The notes below the pieces were generated by a model that searched no databases, had not been told where the DNA came from, and worked only from the letters and a program-made list of their open reading frames with translations. This document shows, piece after piece, positions 1-10,406 of a stretch of 64,000 nt of DNA. Origin of the DNA: Corythucha ciliata (taxonomy: Eukaryota > Arthropoda > Insecta > Hemiptera > Tingidae); contig CM075941.1 in the NCBI GenBank assembly GCA_038030265.1, positions 19,034,001 to 19,098,000 of the forward strand, given 5' to 3'. Within the stretch, counting starts at the first letter, position 1, and every line of letters begins with the position of its first letter. Made by a program: the position numbers and the translations under genes.

Positions 1-1119
1 CCGCGGATCAGCTGTATCTCCCAATTTGAGCAGCGAATTTTATATTTATTGCACATTTAGCCATGAATTAGCGCTTTTTCTCAATTTAGCGACAAAGTTA
101 CCACCAGAAACCGCTAATTGACGTCTTCTCAGTTTTAGCTGTGAATGAGCGGGTTTTCCATTTTAGCCGTGAATTGGCGTTTTCTCAAAGCCGCAAATTA
201 GAGTTTGACTCTGTTCTTGCGAATTAGTATTTTTCTCACTTTTTGCCATTTATTAGCCATTTTCCTGAATTTTAGCAACGAAATTACCTCGAATTTAAAC
301 GTTAGCAGTTGGCATTTACTCAATTTTGACCGCGAATCAGCGTTTTTCACATTTCCAGATATGAATTCGCGTTTTTGCAGTTTTTGCCGTGAATTAGCAC
401 ATTCTCTCAATTTTAGCTGTGAATGAGCGTTTGTTTCTCAATTTCAGCCGTGAATGTGACTCCTTCAAGCGTCAATTAGGTAATTTTAGCCGTGGAATCC
501 GTGATTTTTCTATTTTTTAGTTAGGTACCTCCAGAAACCGCTAATTTGCTTTTTCTCAATTTTTGCAACAAAGTTGCCCCATAAACCGCGAATTGGCGTT
601 TGTCAATTATTGCCACCTGAGCGCTTTTTTCCAATTTTAGCCCGTAATTTGTGTTCTGCAATTAGCCACGAATTGCCTCCAGATAACCGTCAGTTGGCGT
701 TTTCTCAATTTAAGCCACGAATGAGCGGAATTCCAAATTGTTAGCCGAATTGTTAGTGAATAAGAGTTTTTTCTCAATTTTAGCCGCGGATTAGCTGTAG
801 CTGTCCATTTTAGCTGCGAATTATTTCACCTTTAGCAATGAATTATCGCTTTTTCTTAATTTAGCTCCAAAGTTTCCACCAGAAACCGCTAATTGGCGTT
901 TTCTCAATTTTAGCTGTGAAAGAGCGTTTTTTTCTCAATTTCAGCCGTGAATGGGCCTCCTTCAATCGTCAATTAGGTAACTTTAGCAGCGAATCCACGG
1001 TTTTTCTATAATTTTAGTAACCTCCAAAAACCGCTAGTTCGTGTTTTAAGCTACCCATTAAGCCGTGAATGGGTGTTTTTTTGTTTATTTTCTGTTTTCA
1101 TTTTATTTGTGGATAAGCG

Positions 1120-1155
<36 letters not shown>

Positions 1156-1460
1156 TCTCTCACCCTCTCTCTCTCCCTCTCGTAGACATTAATTAGCGCT
1201 TTTCATCAATTTTAGCCCTGAAGTTACCTCCAATAAGCAGTTAATCTCAATTAAGACCGCGAATTAGAGTTTTTCTCATTTCCTGCTAATAATTCGCTAT
1301 TTTATTTTTAGTTTTAGCCATGAGTTAGCGTTTTTCTCAATTTTAGGCAGTAAGGCTCCTCCAAAAGGCGTCAATTCGGTAATTTTAGCCGTGAATCGGC
1401 GTTTTCTCATTTTTAGTTGTGAATGAGCATTTTTTCTCAATTTTAGCCTCGCAGGTGTCT
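1..1460 (+). repeat. Degenerate ~30-bp tandem array, family A
   Basis: Dozens of imperfect units follow the pattern GTGAATTAGCG-T-rich-CTCAATTTTAGCC, spaced about 29-31 bp, with frequent indels and a recurring variant containing CCAGAAACCGCTAATTGG. A (TC)n microsatellite interrupts at about 1121-1180. Short open frames here are produced by the repeat and are not genes. The array continues after the hAT-like insertion at 1469-2815. Confidence 0.85.
1121..1180. repeat. (TC)n microsatellite
   Basis: An uninterrupted then slightly imperfect CT dinucleotide run inside family A array. Confidence 0.9.
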
Positions 1461-1468
1461 CTTTAATG

Positions 1469-2815
1469 CAGTGATTCTCAACCTGGGGGGAGCAAGCGAT
1501 TTCCAGGGGGGGGGGGTGAACTTGTCCCCATGCCCTTAAGGTTGAGACCAACCATACAAATATCGGAAACTTCAGGAACGTCACATTTTTGTTTCTTTAC
1601 GTTGCCCCTGAGTCCCTCAGCCCAGACTCAATTGAGAAACGCAGTCGCCAGGCCTGCCGCGAGGGGGAGGGGGAGCATTGGGTCCTTTACTCCCGGGCCC
1701 GGTTTATCTTGGGGGCGCGGATTTCAAAAATCAGTCAAAGGAAAAAAAAGGGAAAGCTTTACTGGGAGCTCAACTGTGGTTGGAGATTTGCAGTGGTTGG
1801 GTCTTCTTTGTGTTTGGATCTTTTACTGTGGTTTGGAGCATAGCTGTGGTTAGACCTCTGCAGTAGTTTGACCTTTGCTGTGGTTGGTCCTTTGCAGGGG
1901 TTTGACCTTTGCTGTGGTTTGAGCTTGGCTGTGGTTGGACTTTTGCTGTGGTTGGACCTTTGATGTGGTTGGACCTTGGCTGTGGCTAGGCCTTCATCGT
2001 TCTTGATTGAGACGTTGCTTTCGTTGGAGTTTATACTGTAATTACAGCTTCCCTGGGGTTGAACCATGGCTTTGGTTGGGCCTTATGGGGTCATTGTACT
2101 GTGTTGGGGTTGGGGCCTTCGGGGTTTTGTAGTTTGGCTCGGATTGGAGCTTTACTGTGGTTTTATGTAGGCCTTTCGAGAAAGAAGCGAGGGTAGCTTT
2201 CACCCAGGTGAAAGGGCCTCATTGGCTTTCGTCTTGGGCTCGAATATTCTCTCCACGGTCCTGGTAGTTAGGTCTTGATCAAAATGCACCAAAGTGGGCT
2301 GTCATTGCCCTTGAAAGTGGTCGTAAATGAGCTAGATTTGATTTCTGCAATGTCCGTCCGCCGTACGCCGTCCGGGCCATATCTTCCCCTAGGATTGCTC
2401 GAAAAAACTCGTTATTTTACACATAAACTCCACTTGGGATCTAGTTGGTCCTAACAGCTGATCAGTTTGATCAACTAACTCCCTGGGTTTTTATGGGCCC
2501 AAAGCGGGTCCAAAATAGGGGTTTTCAAAGGTTTGAATTTATAGGGGTGTGGGGTGTCGATTTTCATGTAATTTCAAGCCGGATTTGGCTACATTCATGA
2601 ATTAATAAACCCACGTGTAAAACTTGCAGCGATTTTTATACGTTCTGAAAAGTGCGCAAGTGGTCACAAACGGGTGCGTCCCTTCGTGGTTTGACCAAAC
2701 TCGAAGCTTTTCATGGTTTCGGGTTTTTAACATGCCTGTAATTTGGGGGGGGGGGGGCGCAACAAATTGTCATGGTCCAATGGGGGAGTGACAGTAAAAA
2801 GGTTGAGAACCACAG
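1469..2815. mobile_element. hAT-like non-autonomous DNA transposon
   Basis: The left end reads CAGTGATTCTCAACCT and the right end reads AGGTTGAGAACCACAG, an imperfect terminal inverted repeat of about 16 bp that matches the well-known hAT/Charlie-type end CAGTGGTTCTCAACCT. It is flanked by CTTTAATG (1461-1468) and CTTTATTG (2816-2823), a 7/8-matching 8-bp target duplication of the length hAT elements make. G-rich tracts sit near both ends. The 1347-bp interior holds a 17-bp minisatellite and no transposase frame, so it would depend on a transposase supplied elsewhere. It splits a family A array, so it inserted after the array formed. Confidence 0.8.
1772..2000 (+). repeat. 17-bp minisatellite inside the hAT-like element
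   Basis: Units close to CTGTGGTTGGACCTTTG recur every 17 bp with point changes. Decayed versions (CTGTGTTGGGG, TACTGTGGTTTT) extend to about 2165. Internal minisatellites are common in non-autonomous transposons. Confidence 0.75.
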
Positions 2816-2823
2816 CTTTATTG

Positions 2824-3605
2824 GGTGAAGTGACGTTTTCACAATTTTAGCAGCCTGAGACCTTTCTTCATAATTTTGGCTTGGAATTAGTGTTTTTCCA
2901 AATTTTAGCCGTGAATGGGCCATTTTTTGAAACTTCCGGCCATGATTTAGCCCTTTTTTTCAATATTAGCCTGAAGTTGCCACCAGATACCTCGAATTGG
3001 CGTTTTCTCAATTTCACCATTTTACCTGTAAATGATCCGTTTTTCTAAATTTTTGGCTGTGAATTAGAGCTTCGTCTCAACTTAGCCGCAATTTTTTTTC
3101 CCCGCTACGAATGAGCGTTTTTTTCTATTTCAGCTGCGAGCGAGGGCTTTTATATTGTGATTTAGCGCTCATTCCCAATCTCATTTGCGCATTTGCGCTT
3201 TTTCTCAATTTCAGTTGTGATTTAGCGCTTTTTCTTCATTTTAACCTGGCCTTTTAGTTGTGAATTACCGATCTTTTTCATTTTTAGTTATGATTTTAGG
3301 GCTTTTTCTAAACTTTTAGCCTCTTTTTTCCCTAAAAACCGGCCCATTAGCACACCTTCAAAGCACCACGCCTGGGGGCCTTCAAAAAACGTCGTGTGAG
3401 AGTGTTTTCTCTATTTAAGCTGAGATATTGCCTTCAGAAGTCGCGATTAAGTAATTTTTTCAGTTTCAGTAGTGAATATAATAGTTTTCAGAATGAGAAT
3501 TAATCCTTTTTCTCAATTATACCCCAAAGTTGACTCCAGATACCGTGAATCGGTGAATTTTCCTGAATTTCACCAACTACTTGAGGGATTTTTCTTTATT
3601 TTAGC
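2824..3605 (+). repeat. Family A array, right of the hAT insertion
   Basis: Same TTTTTCTCAATTTTAGCCGTGAATTAGCG pattern as 1-1460 but more eroded; several units read ATTTAGCGCTTTTTCTTCATTTTA. Confidence 0.75.
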
Positions 3606-3616
3606 ATCGTAAGGCC

Positions 3617-3970
3617 CTACAGAATTTGGGCACTTGCGAACTTGCTTTGAGAACAGTCCTTTAAGGACTCGTCATAGGCCACTCTGAAGTCTTTCCTTAT
3701 AGTTTCATTAGAGCCCCTTCTATCAGCACGGAGCGGCTGCTCAGAGTACGGATTACCAAATATGATGGTAAATTGAGAGGTTTTAACGTCTTTTGGTGCT
3801 CGATATGCTTTTTTGCACACCTGTCGGGAGGGGTCCGGGTTTTCCAGAATTTGTTGAAACTCTGTACCAGCAACCCCTCCCAGCGCGTACACCGTAAAAG
3901 TTTCTAGCATCTTGTGAGGTGGTTCCTCTTCTAGATATTCAGAATTGCTCAATATTTTTAGTTGCTTGAA
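3617..3970 (-). CDS. Unrecognised coding-like open frame, minus strand
   Basis: A 117-codon frame opens after a stop at about 3973 and ends at 3617; the first ATG is at 3910 (peptide start MLETFTVYALGGVAG), giving about 97 residues. The composition is that of a normal soluble protein, rich in charged residues and with no low-complexity runs. Base composition is GC-richer than the family A array on its left and the AT-rich DNA on its right, so it stands out as an island. I see no signal peptide, membrane segment or known motif. It could be one exon, a fragment of a mobile-element protein, or a chance frame. No polyadenylation signal was found close to its stop. Confidence 0.3.
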   Translation of the reverse strand, partial: FKQLKILSNSEYLEEEPPHKMLETFTVYALGGVAGTEFQQILENPDPSRQVCKKAYRAPKDVKTSQFTIIFGNPYSEQPLRADRRGSNETIRKDFRVAYDESLKDCSQSKFASAQIL

Positions 3971-5124
3971 TTAAGCCCTTAACCGACTTTTCAAATCGCC
4001 TTGTTTCCCCTTCAGTATAGCATGCTGAGTGTTCACCTAGCGTGCTCAAGAGAAATTTCCTTCTTTTTTTTTTAGTTTTTCCCCCAAATGCCACTCGAAA
4101 TTGGAAAGGATTTCCTTTAAAAGACCCATTTAATGCGTAGCCAATTAGAGCTTTATCTCATGGTTTTATCGAAATAATGTTGTTCTAAAATGGTTTTTCT
4201 TTTTTCAGGTAAGTGGCTTGTTTCCGCTATTTCTTGGGAACTTCTGTTATAAAGGTAGGAATTTACATTTTTTTATGTTCATGCAATCGATTTCTTGAAA
4301 ACCAGAACACGTTGAACGAAAAAAAAAACTAAACTAAATGGATTAATTGGCGACAAAAACAGCCAACTTCGAGGAAAAACAAAGATTTAAGTGGCTGATT
4401 AGAGTTGAACCGATTGATCTTGTTTTCACCTTCCTTGGTCCACTGGTTTTATTATTATTATTTTCTTTCTACATCTTCATTTTAGTAGGTTGTGCTTTTT
4501 TTTTACGAAAGGGAAGCCGGTCGTCCTCGCGCCAAACTTTCTCCCTCGCACAACTTGAAATCCAGTTCCCCCCCCCCCCACACACACACCCTCGACGGAA
4601 ATCCAGAAAACCCTTCCTTATTAGGTACAACTGGGGAAGTTTAGCCTTGAATGATTGTTGGTGCAGTAAGTAAGGTTCGTTAAGGGGGAGGGGGGGGTTG
4701 AGGAACCGAGACGGGCGCCTTTCTGCACTTTTTTTTTTAATTCAAAAAGAACTCTCACGATTTATTGTGTAATATTTTCGGTTGAAAAAAGGAAATAATC
4801 ATTTAACTCATACCTTTTTTTTCTCTATCTCTCTCTCAACCCAATCTTGTCATCTGCATGCACTTGTTGCCCACATGTTTTGAACTCACTTAAGAAGCAC
4901 TTGTCTCATAGGGTGCTTCTCTCCTTTGCATCCTCCTCCCTTCAAACAGTTTTTAGAGATATTTTGGAAGCAAAAACTTCTTTAAAAATTGGGGTGGAGA
5001 AAAAAAAAGGGTTAGGTCTTTTTTCCTAACTGTTTTTGTTTTTTGAAACTGCCACGTGTCACTTGGAAATATAACGACACATGCTAAGAGATGATCTCTA
5101 AACACATTTCAGAGGTTTCTTCTT

Positions 5125-5160
<36 letters not shown>

Positions 5161-5685
5161 TTTTTTTTTTTTTTTTAGTCCCCACATTGGGCGACCTCTT
5201 CCTGAAAAACACTCCCTTCCCCTTTCCTATCTCCTTTACTTATTATTTATTTATTGCGTTGCTTTAACCGTTCGAAATACTCTGTTGAAATATTTAGTGG
5301 CAGGTTTGGGTATTGTGGATGCCGGGGGGGGGGGCATATTATTAGCTCCGTCACGTGAAAAAAAAAGTGTACGTCACTATTTTGCCATCCTTCAAGACCT
5401 GTCCGTTATGCAATTTTGGGCGTTCAATGACGCGTTGGGTGACAAATTACCCCTCCCTTTCACTTCTTGTTGAAAACGAGACAATCAAAGTTGGGCTCAG
5501 ACATGATTTCTGACATCGATGGAGCTCCATGAGCCCCAGCATGAGCTGAATTTGCACATAAAGGGTCATTACCCGCCAAAAACTAACATATCTGTTGAGA
5601 AACTGACGTTGTAGCCTTCTTTTCCGGATTTTCTGTCCAAAAACTGACAATTTTTTCCCCCAAAAAGCCATTCTTTTGGAATTTG
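3971..5685. other. Mostly unique AT-rich DNA with two weak exon-like signals
   Basis: At 4209-4254 a strong acceptor (CTTTTTTCAG) and a donor (AAAG|GTAGGA) bound 46 nt that read VSGLFPLFLGNFCYK, but the first bases GTAAGT are themselves donor-like, so this is ambiguous. At 4347-4673 a 108-codon frame encodes FKWLIRVEPIDLVF followed by a strongly hydrophobic stretch that could span a membrane, then low-complexity Ser/Pro. A 45-nt poly-T tract lies at about 5131-5176. Nothing else is supported. Confidence 0.3.
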
Positions 5686-5867
5686 AGGTGGTATAGTTGT
5701 TGTCTCTCCACATTAATTGTTTTTATTTCTTTCTGATCTTCGTCTAATCGATTTTCGGCCTGTCTAGGCCATCATCACGTCCATTATTAAAATATGTTTC
5801 CACACTCGTTGACTTCCTCTACTATTCAACGAGTGTGGATGACACACGGAAACATATTTTAATAATG

Positions 5868-5907
5868 GTCCTGATGATGGCCTAGACAGGCCGAAAATCG
5901 ATTAGAC
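5868..5907 (+). ncRNA. Hammerhead-ribozyme-like core in hairpin 1
   Basis: Read 5' to 3': GTC (5868-5870), CTGATGA (5871-5877), one extra T, GGCCT-AGAC-AGGCC (5879-5892), GAAA (5893-5896), a self-complementary AATCGATT (5896-5903), A904, then GAC (5905-5907), which pairs with GTC. This follows the type I hammerhead order stem I / CUGANGA / stem II / GAAA / very short stem III / UH / stem I. The extra T between A9 and stem II and the 3-bp stem I depart from the canonical form, so cleavage activity is uncertain. Confidence 0.45.
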
Positions 5908-6048
5908 GAAGTAGGAAATCAATAGTTATAAATGTCCTCTTCACAGATTTTATTCTTTTATTTGGCGGAACTAGTTTTCGGCTCACGGAGCCATTATCAA
6001 CGCCTTCAAACTTTGGGGCTTACATATGGGGGAACCCCAAAGTTTGAA

Positions 6049-6089
6049 GGCGTTGACAATGGCTCCGTGAGCCGAAAACTAGTTCCGCC
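6049..6089 (+). ncRNA. Second hammerhead-like core in hairpin 2
   Basis: GGCG (6049-6052), TTGACAA (6053-6059), one extra T, GGCT-CCGTG-AGCC (6061-6073), GAAA (6074-6077), the palindrome AACTAGTT (6077-6084), C6085, then CGCC (6086-6089), which pairs with GGCG. The layout is the same as in hairpin 1, including the extra T, with unrelated stem sequences. The first core box is TTGACAA here and TTGATAA on the complementary arm instead of CTGANGA, so this copy is probably inactive. Confidence 0.35.
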
Positions 6090-6248
6090 AAATAAAAGAA
6101 TAAAATCTGTGAAGAGGACAATTATAACTATTGATTTCCTACTGATATACATCCTTCACAACGTCGCCGCACCAAAAGTAGAACGATTAGACGAAGATCA
6201 GAAAGAAATAAAAACAATTAATGTGGAGAGACAACAACTATACCACCT

Positions 6249-6540
6249 GAAGTCTGAATAACTCCACGACAACATGGCCAATTACAATTTTAATGATTCT
6301 TTTGGAACTTTAAATTTTAAATTTAAATTTTAGTCCTCCTGGAACGGTAACTGCAGTAATTTTGCCCCTCAAAAAGCCCTTCCATTACCGAAGAGACGAA
6401 ACGTTTCACGTCGGGAACTCACGGGCCTGTAAACTGTCAAGTTAAAGTCCTCGACAAGCGCATTTAGCCAGCTCTTGATCTTAGGAAAAGAGCAGCTTCT
6501 CTGAAACATTGCTTGATCGCTTGATGCCAGAAATAGAGTT
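6249..6540. other. Unique spacer after the nested palindrome
   Basis: No convincing exon, RNA or element end was seen. A short TTTAAATTTTAAATTTAAATTT tract is present near 6310. Confidence 0.5.
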
Positions 6541-7400
6541 GACCGAAAATTGGGGTTTTGGCAACCAAAATCCGTAAAATAGATTTTTATTTAGCGAGAC
6601 AGACCCGCAAAAATCTATTTTTAGTGAGCTAAACACGAAAACAATGTTTTTATCGTGAAAAAAATCTGCGGAATTGATTTTTTAGTGAGCCAAACACGCG
6701 AAATTGGGGTTTAAAATAGCGAAATCCGAGAAATTAGATTTTCAATGAGCGAAATTGGGGACTGTTTTTTGTTGTGCGAAATTGGTTGTTGAATGACCCT
6801 AACCTTGCTAAAAAATTTAATTTTTTAGTGAGTGAAATTCGATAAATTGGTTTATTAGTTGGCCTGAACATATTTTGTTTTAGTGTGGAAAAATCGCGGC
6901 ATTAGTTTTTGAATGAGGCAGATCCCATAAAATTGGTTTTTTAGCAACACAAATCCGCAAAATTTAATTTTTAGTGAGCTAAACCTGCATTTTTTTTTTT
7001 TTTTTTTTTTTGAAACGGTTCGCGAAATTGGGTTTTTAGAGTGTGAAACTGGTTTTTTAGTGAGCCAGACCTGCGACATTCGATTTTTAGTACGTCAAAT
7101 CCGCAAAATTGGGCAAGTTGATTTAGGACACCCTGCGAAATTGGTTCGCCACCCACGAAAATCCACGTAATTAGGTTTTAAATTGAGTGAAATCCAAGAA
7201 ACGACTTTTCATTGAGCTAGACTTAAAAAAATTGTTTTTTGGCGTGAAGAATCCGCAAAATTGGTGTTTTAGTGAGTGAAATCCGAGAGAATTGGTTTTT
7301 CAGTGAGTCGCAGTGGTCTGACCCGAAAATAGTTTTTGAATAACGCCAACCCCAACAATGTGCGACAACCGCGAAATTGGGTTTTTAGAGTGCAAAAACT
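6540..7400 (+). repeat. Degenerate ~30-bp tandem array, family B
   Basis: Imperfect units of the form CGCGAAATTGGTTTTTTAGTGAGCCAAAC, spaced about 29-31 bp, interrupted by an 18-nt T run near 6994. The unit has the same period and overall skeleton as family A (GCGAA..TT, T-run, spacer) but a different spacer (GTGAGCC instead of CTCAATTTTAGCC). Confidence 0.85.
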
Positions 7401-7516
7401 TCCTTTTCTCAGTAAGTTGTTTCTTTTTTCAGTAGCAAAAACTTGGAAACTGAAATGTACGCCCCCTCCCCCGAAAACAATCTGTACAATTTGAATTTGA
7501 ATTGCTCAAATTTGTG

Positions 7517-7534
7517 CAGGGCCGTATCAAATTA
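7517..7534 (+). mobile_element. Possible orphan hAT-type end
   Basis: CAGGGCCGTATCAAAT resembles a common hAT terminal repeat. The following 100 bp (GGTGCGAAGGGGGCACGCACCCC) are GC-rich and unlike the surrounding array. No matching right end or target duplication was found, so it may be a truncated copy. Confidence 0.3.
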
Positions 7535-7659
7535 TTCATATCCAATGATGGTGCGAAGGGGGCACGCACCCCTGGCGCCAACCACTCCAGTTGCTGTGAT
7601 TTCTTAGGGCGGCCTTTCTCTCTCTCGTCGCTTGCTCACTACTCACTGTTGAATAGCAG

Positions 7660-8210
7660 GAGGGAGCTAAACCTACGAAATTTAGTTTCTGAAGGAGCCG
7701 AAACCTCGGAATTCTTTTCTTTTCGGCCCAGATTCGACGAAATTAGGGGGTTTAAAAGAACAATAATCTGTGAAATGGGTTATTTGAACGAGCCAACTCC
7801 GCGAAATTGTCTTTTTGAATAATTGAATGTCGCGGTATTTTGGTTTTTGATGTAGCAAACCGGTGAGAAATTCCGCATAAGCCAACCCAACCCCGTTAAG
7901 TTGGTCTTTAGTGAGCCAGCCTCGATAAATTCAGTTTTTAAAGGAACAAAACCACGTGAAGAAACTGCCAAATCCACAAGATTTAGGGGTTGAAAAAGCT
8001 ATCAATCCGTGAAATTGGTTATTTAAACGAGCTAAACCCGCGAAATTACGTTTTAAATGTTTCCGCAGAGTGATTTTTTTTTCTTCTTCTTCTTCTTTTA
8101 GGGAGCCCGCCCCGTGAAATTGGTTTTTGATAGTGGCAGATTCCAAAATTTGTGGTTTAAAAGACCCAAATTCGCGAAATTGATTACTTGACTCCCATCG
8201 AGAATTCATA
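7660..8210 (+). repeat. Family B array, second block
   Basis: Units read CGAAATTGGTTATTTGAACGAGCCAACTCC and close variants at about 30-bp spacing, ending near the non-repetitive tract at 8220. A (TTC)n run lies at about 8080-8098. Confidence 0.8.
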
Positions 8211-8481
8211 CAAAACATTCTGGGAATTTTAAAATTGACCCCCCACTACCCCCGACTGACTGCCTATGCAGCGACAGCCTGAAATAGGTCCTAAACTGGG
8301 ATCCGCTACACCAAAAAATTCAAATTTTCCCCTCGTAAATCGATCAACAGACTCAACCGGTCCACAACCGACTCCCAGACTGTGGGGGGGGGGGGCTCAA
8401 CCATAGGCTGTGGGATAAAATTTCACGATTATTTGGCTCAAAGTGTTATCTTTGAAGCATAATTGACAGCTTTAACACATT

Positions 8482-8508
8482 ATGGATGGTCTCACCGTCG
8501 TTTTACAG
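8482..8508 (+). CDS. Possible first coding exon (9 codons)
   Basis: ATG followed by eight codons (MDGLTVVLQ) ends in CAG|GTAAAT, a good splice donor at a codon boundary. It resembles in form the 13-codon first exon at 33245. I could not join it in phase to the open frame at 9069, so the link is unproven. Confidence 0.15.
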
Positions 8509-9068
8509 GTAAATGGGGGGAGTATTTGAACCAAAAATTTGAATTTAGGGTGGTAAATAAATTATAAGTTTCAATTCTGTTTCTAGGGATTAAATTGGTT
8601 GTTTTGCGTTCTAGTGTTCGATATAGTTTAGAAGATTTCATGGCTCTTGGTGGTCTCAAAAACGTAGATTTAGAGGCTTCTTAGCTATGAGAATCAAGAT
8701 TACGCAGCTTTTCAGCAGCTAAAATATTGTTCATTTTTGACCTCGTGTTACTGGGGCAATCCTCGCCCAATTGAGCGCGCCACATTGAAACGGTACATTT
8801 CATCGCCCATTTAAAATTGCTAATTCGCCAATTTCCGTTTTTCCTACAAAAAGTGTTGTCCTTTTATACCTGGGAAACACAATTTTGTGGCTGGCGGGGA
8901 GACGGGAAAGGAATAGTTTTAGTATCATCATGCGCAACACAGCTCAATAACTTACAATGTTGGGGTCGTTAACACGTCGAGAAGGGTCTTTATTTTTTTT
9001 ATTTTTCAATTTTTTAGAGGTGCGCCATAAAGCTGAGAAGTTAACACCCGGGAATAAGGGAAATTGTC

Positions 9069-9269
9069 TTGACTGAAAACCATTGCCTTCCTCTATTTTT
9101 AGAAGTGAAAAACTCTTTCTATTACCGGTGGTCTTTATTGCAAAATTTGCCTTTAAAGTCAACAAACTATTCGTTACCGAGTATAGCTAGGGGAAAAGCA
9201 ATTAAATTGCACGTTTTTATTGTGGGGAAAAGAAATTGCTCCAGTTTTTTTTGTCGTATGTTGGGTTAA
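9069..9269 (+). CDS. Exon-like open frame, galectin N-terminal-exon-like
   Basis: The frame is open from about 9034 and reads to TAA at 9267. Its second half contains SLPSIARGKAIKLHVFIVG, then NCSSFFC just before a consensus donor GTATGT at 9256. In galectins the second coding exon has the shape LPG(G)L.PGK.I.V.G.V....A..F, and in galectin-1 the intron follows directly before F-x-x-N-L, so position and hydrophobic pattern agree. The acceptor is unclear; CTATTTTTAG at about 9092-9101 is one choice. The canonical PG is replaced by AR-G. This is inference from pattern only. Confidence 0.25.
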   Translation: MTENHCLPLFLEVKNSFYYRWSLLQNLPLKSTNYSLPSIARGKAIKLHVFIVGKRNCSSFFCRMLG

Positions 9270-9657
9270 CCATAGATTACAAGCTTATCTATAGTTTTCT
9301 TTTCTAAGCAAGAAAACCTGAACTGTTTTTTTTTAAGCCAAATAGCGTAGGTATATGACAAGTATATTGTTCCTTTCTAAGCATTGGCTCATCTTCCTCG
9401 TAAAAAAGATACCAAAGCAGAGGATCTACCTGGATTTAAAAATGTGTTTTTGTTTTGTTTTTTTTAGTTTTTCTGAAAAGGTTTGCGTATAGTGTAAAAA
9501 TAAAGAGTTTGGGGATGCGTTAACAATACTGTTCTTATAAAACGTTTTTCAGTGGTTAATCATTATCCTCTGGGGGATAAATCTACAGAGAAAAAAAAAT
9601 TGAGGGATTTTTCGAGTCCCTGATTCTTATCATCACCCTCGGTCAGGGTTTTTTCAG

Positions 9658-9761
9658 GAAAAATGCTGTAGTATGGGGTGCAAGTGTTCAAGCTCTGGCT
9701 TTTCAGGGCAAACTCATCTAAATTTTCTCATTCCTTTACCGTCTTCTTCATTTGGAAGGCG
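9658..9761 (+). CDS. Possible Cys-rich internal exon
   Basis: The acceptor GGTCAGGGTTTTTTCAG precedes a 34-codon frame beginning EKCCSMGCKCSSSGFSGQ, closed by a donor-like GGCG|GTAGCT and, if unspliced, by TAG at 9763. Five cysteines fall in the first ten residues. No family recognised. Confidence 0.2.
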
Positions 9762-9890
9762 GTAGCTGTTTTTCTTTGTATTCATAATAGATAATATGGA
9801 AGAAGGAAGAAATGGATTGCTGAAAACACATTAATTTTAAAAGACCCAGTTTAGATTGTGAAATAACCAAGGACGACAAAATCATTACGA

Positions 9891-9914
9891 AGGTGGCGAT
9901 AAAAATCGCCACCT
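9891..9914. other. Perfect 10-bp hairpin
   Basis: AGGTGGCGAT and ATCGCCACCT flank an AAAA loop. It stands alone in AT-rich DNA; it may be a remnant of a foldback element. No function can be assigned. Confidence 0.6.
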
Positions 9915-10309
9915 CTTCACCTTTCCACTCCCATTCATGACCGACATGACTGTACTATGTATTACCGTGAGCAGAAAATGGAAATATTTGACTCGGTTTT
10001 TTGAATAAATTCTGGGGGGAGGGGTGAATCAATATTTAATGAGCGAGACTCCCCCTCCAGCCAAAGTTTTCGTTTGCAACCGTAGGGAGGGTGATTCTCC
10101 CGCACTTGGCAATTGGCTACATTTTCTTTTCCTTGATACTTTCGTGGCTTCCAATTGAAATAAAACTTGTTTTTTTCTCTCTCTCTTTCCTTTTCTTTTC
10201 TGTCTCTAGCTAAAGAAAAGGATTCCTTTCCGAGCGCACATCACAGCCTCACACATGTTGTTGCTTTTTAAGGGCTGGGGGTCCCTGTGTGGTAACACTC
10301 TTTAATAGA

Positions 10310-10341
10310 TTTCTCTCTCTCTCACTCTCTCTCTCTCTCTT
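10310..10341. repeat. (CT)n microsatellite
   Basis: TTTCTCTCTCTCTCACTCTCTCTCTCTCTCT, slightly imperfect. Confidence 0.85.
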
Positions 10342-10406
10342 TCTTGTCACAATTTATTATGGTAAAGCGCTTCAAGGTCTTGACTTGGTATTAATTTCCT
10401 GTCACA

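Larger units (their letters stand above)
5686..6248. mobile_element. Nested palindrome: outer 65-bp arms around two long hairpins
   Basis: The outer arms 5686-5750 and 6184-6248 are perfect reverse complements over 65 bp. Between them are two further inverted repeats: hairpin 1 (5738-5811 with 5826-5911; the right arm has about 11 extra bases near the tip) and hairpin 2 (5910-6018 with 6035-6143; very few mismatches, 16-nt loop). The 13-bp word CTTCGTCTAATCG or its complement occurs at all three junctions. The whole could fold as a three-way junction. It looks like a foldback element, or several insertions of related foldbacks. An assembly or cloning palindrome artefact is possible. The open frame at 5932-6261 simply runs through hairpin 2 and is not considered a gene. 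Confidence 0.85.

Noticed and set aside
5932..6261. 109-codon frame inside the nested palindrome
   Set aside because: It runs through both arms of hairpin 2, so its halves are reverse complements; explained by the palindrome.
1..8210. ~30-bp repeats considered as a CRISPR array
   Set aside because: Units are degenerate and contiguous, with no constant repeat/variable spacer alternation and no cas genes; the sequence is eukaryotic.
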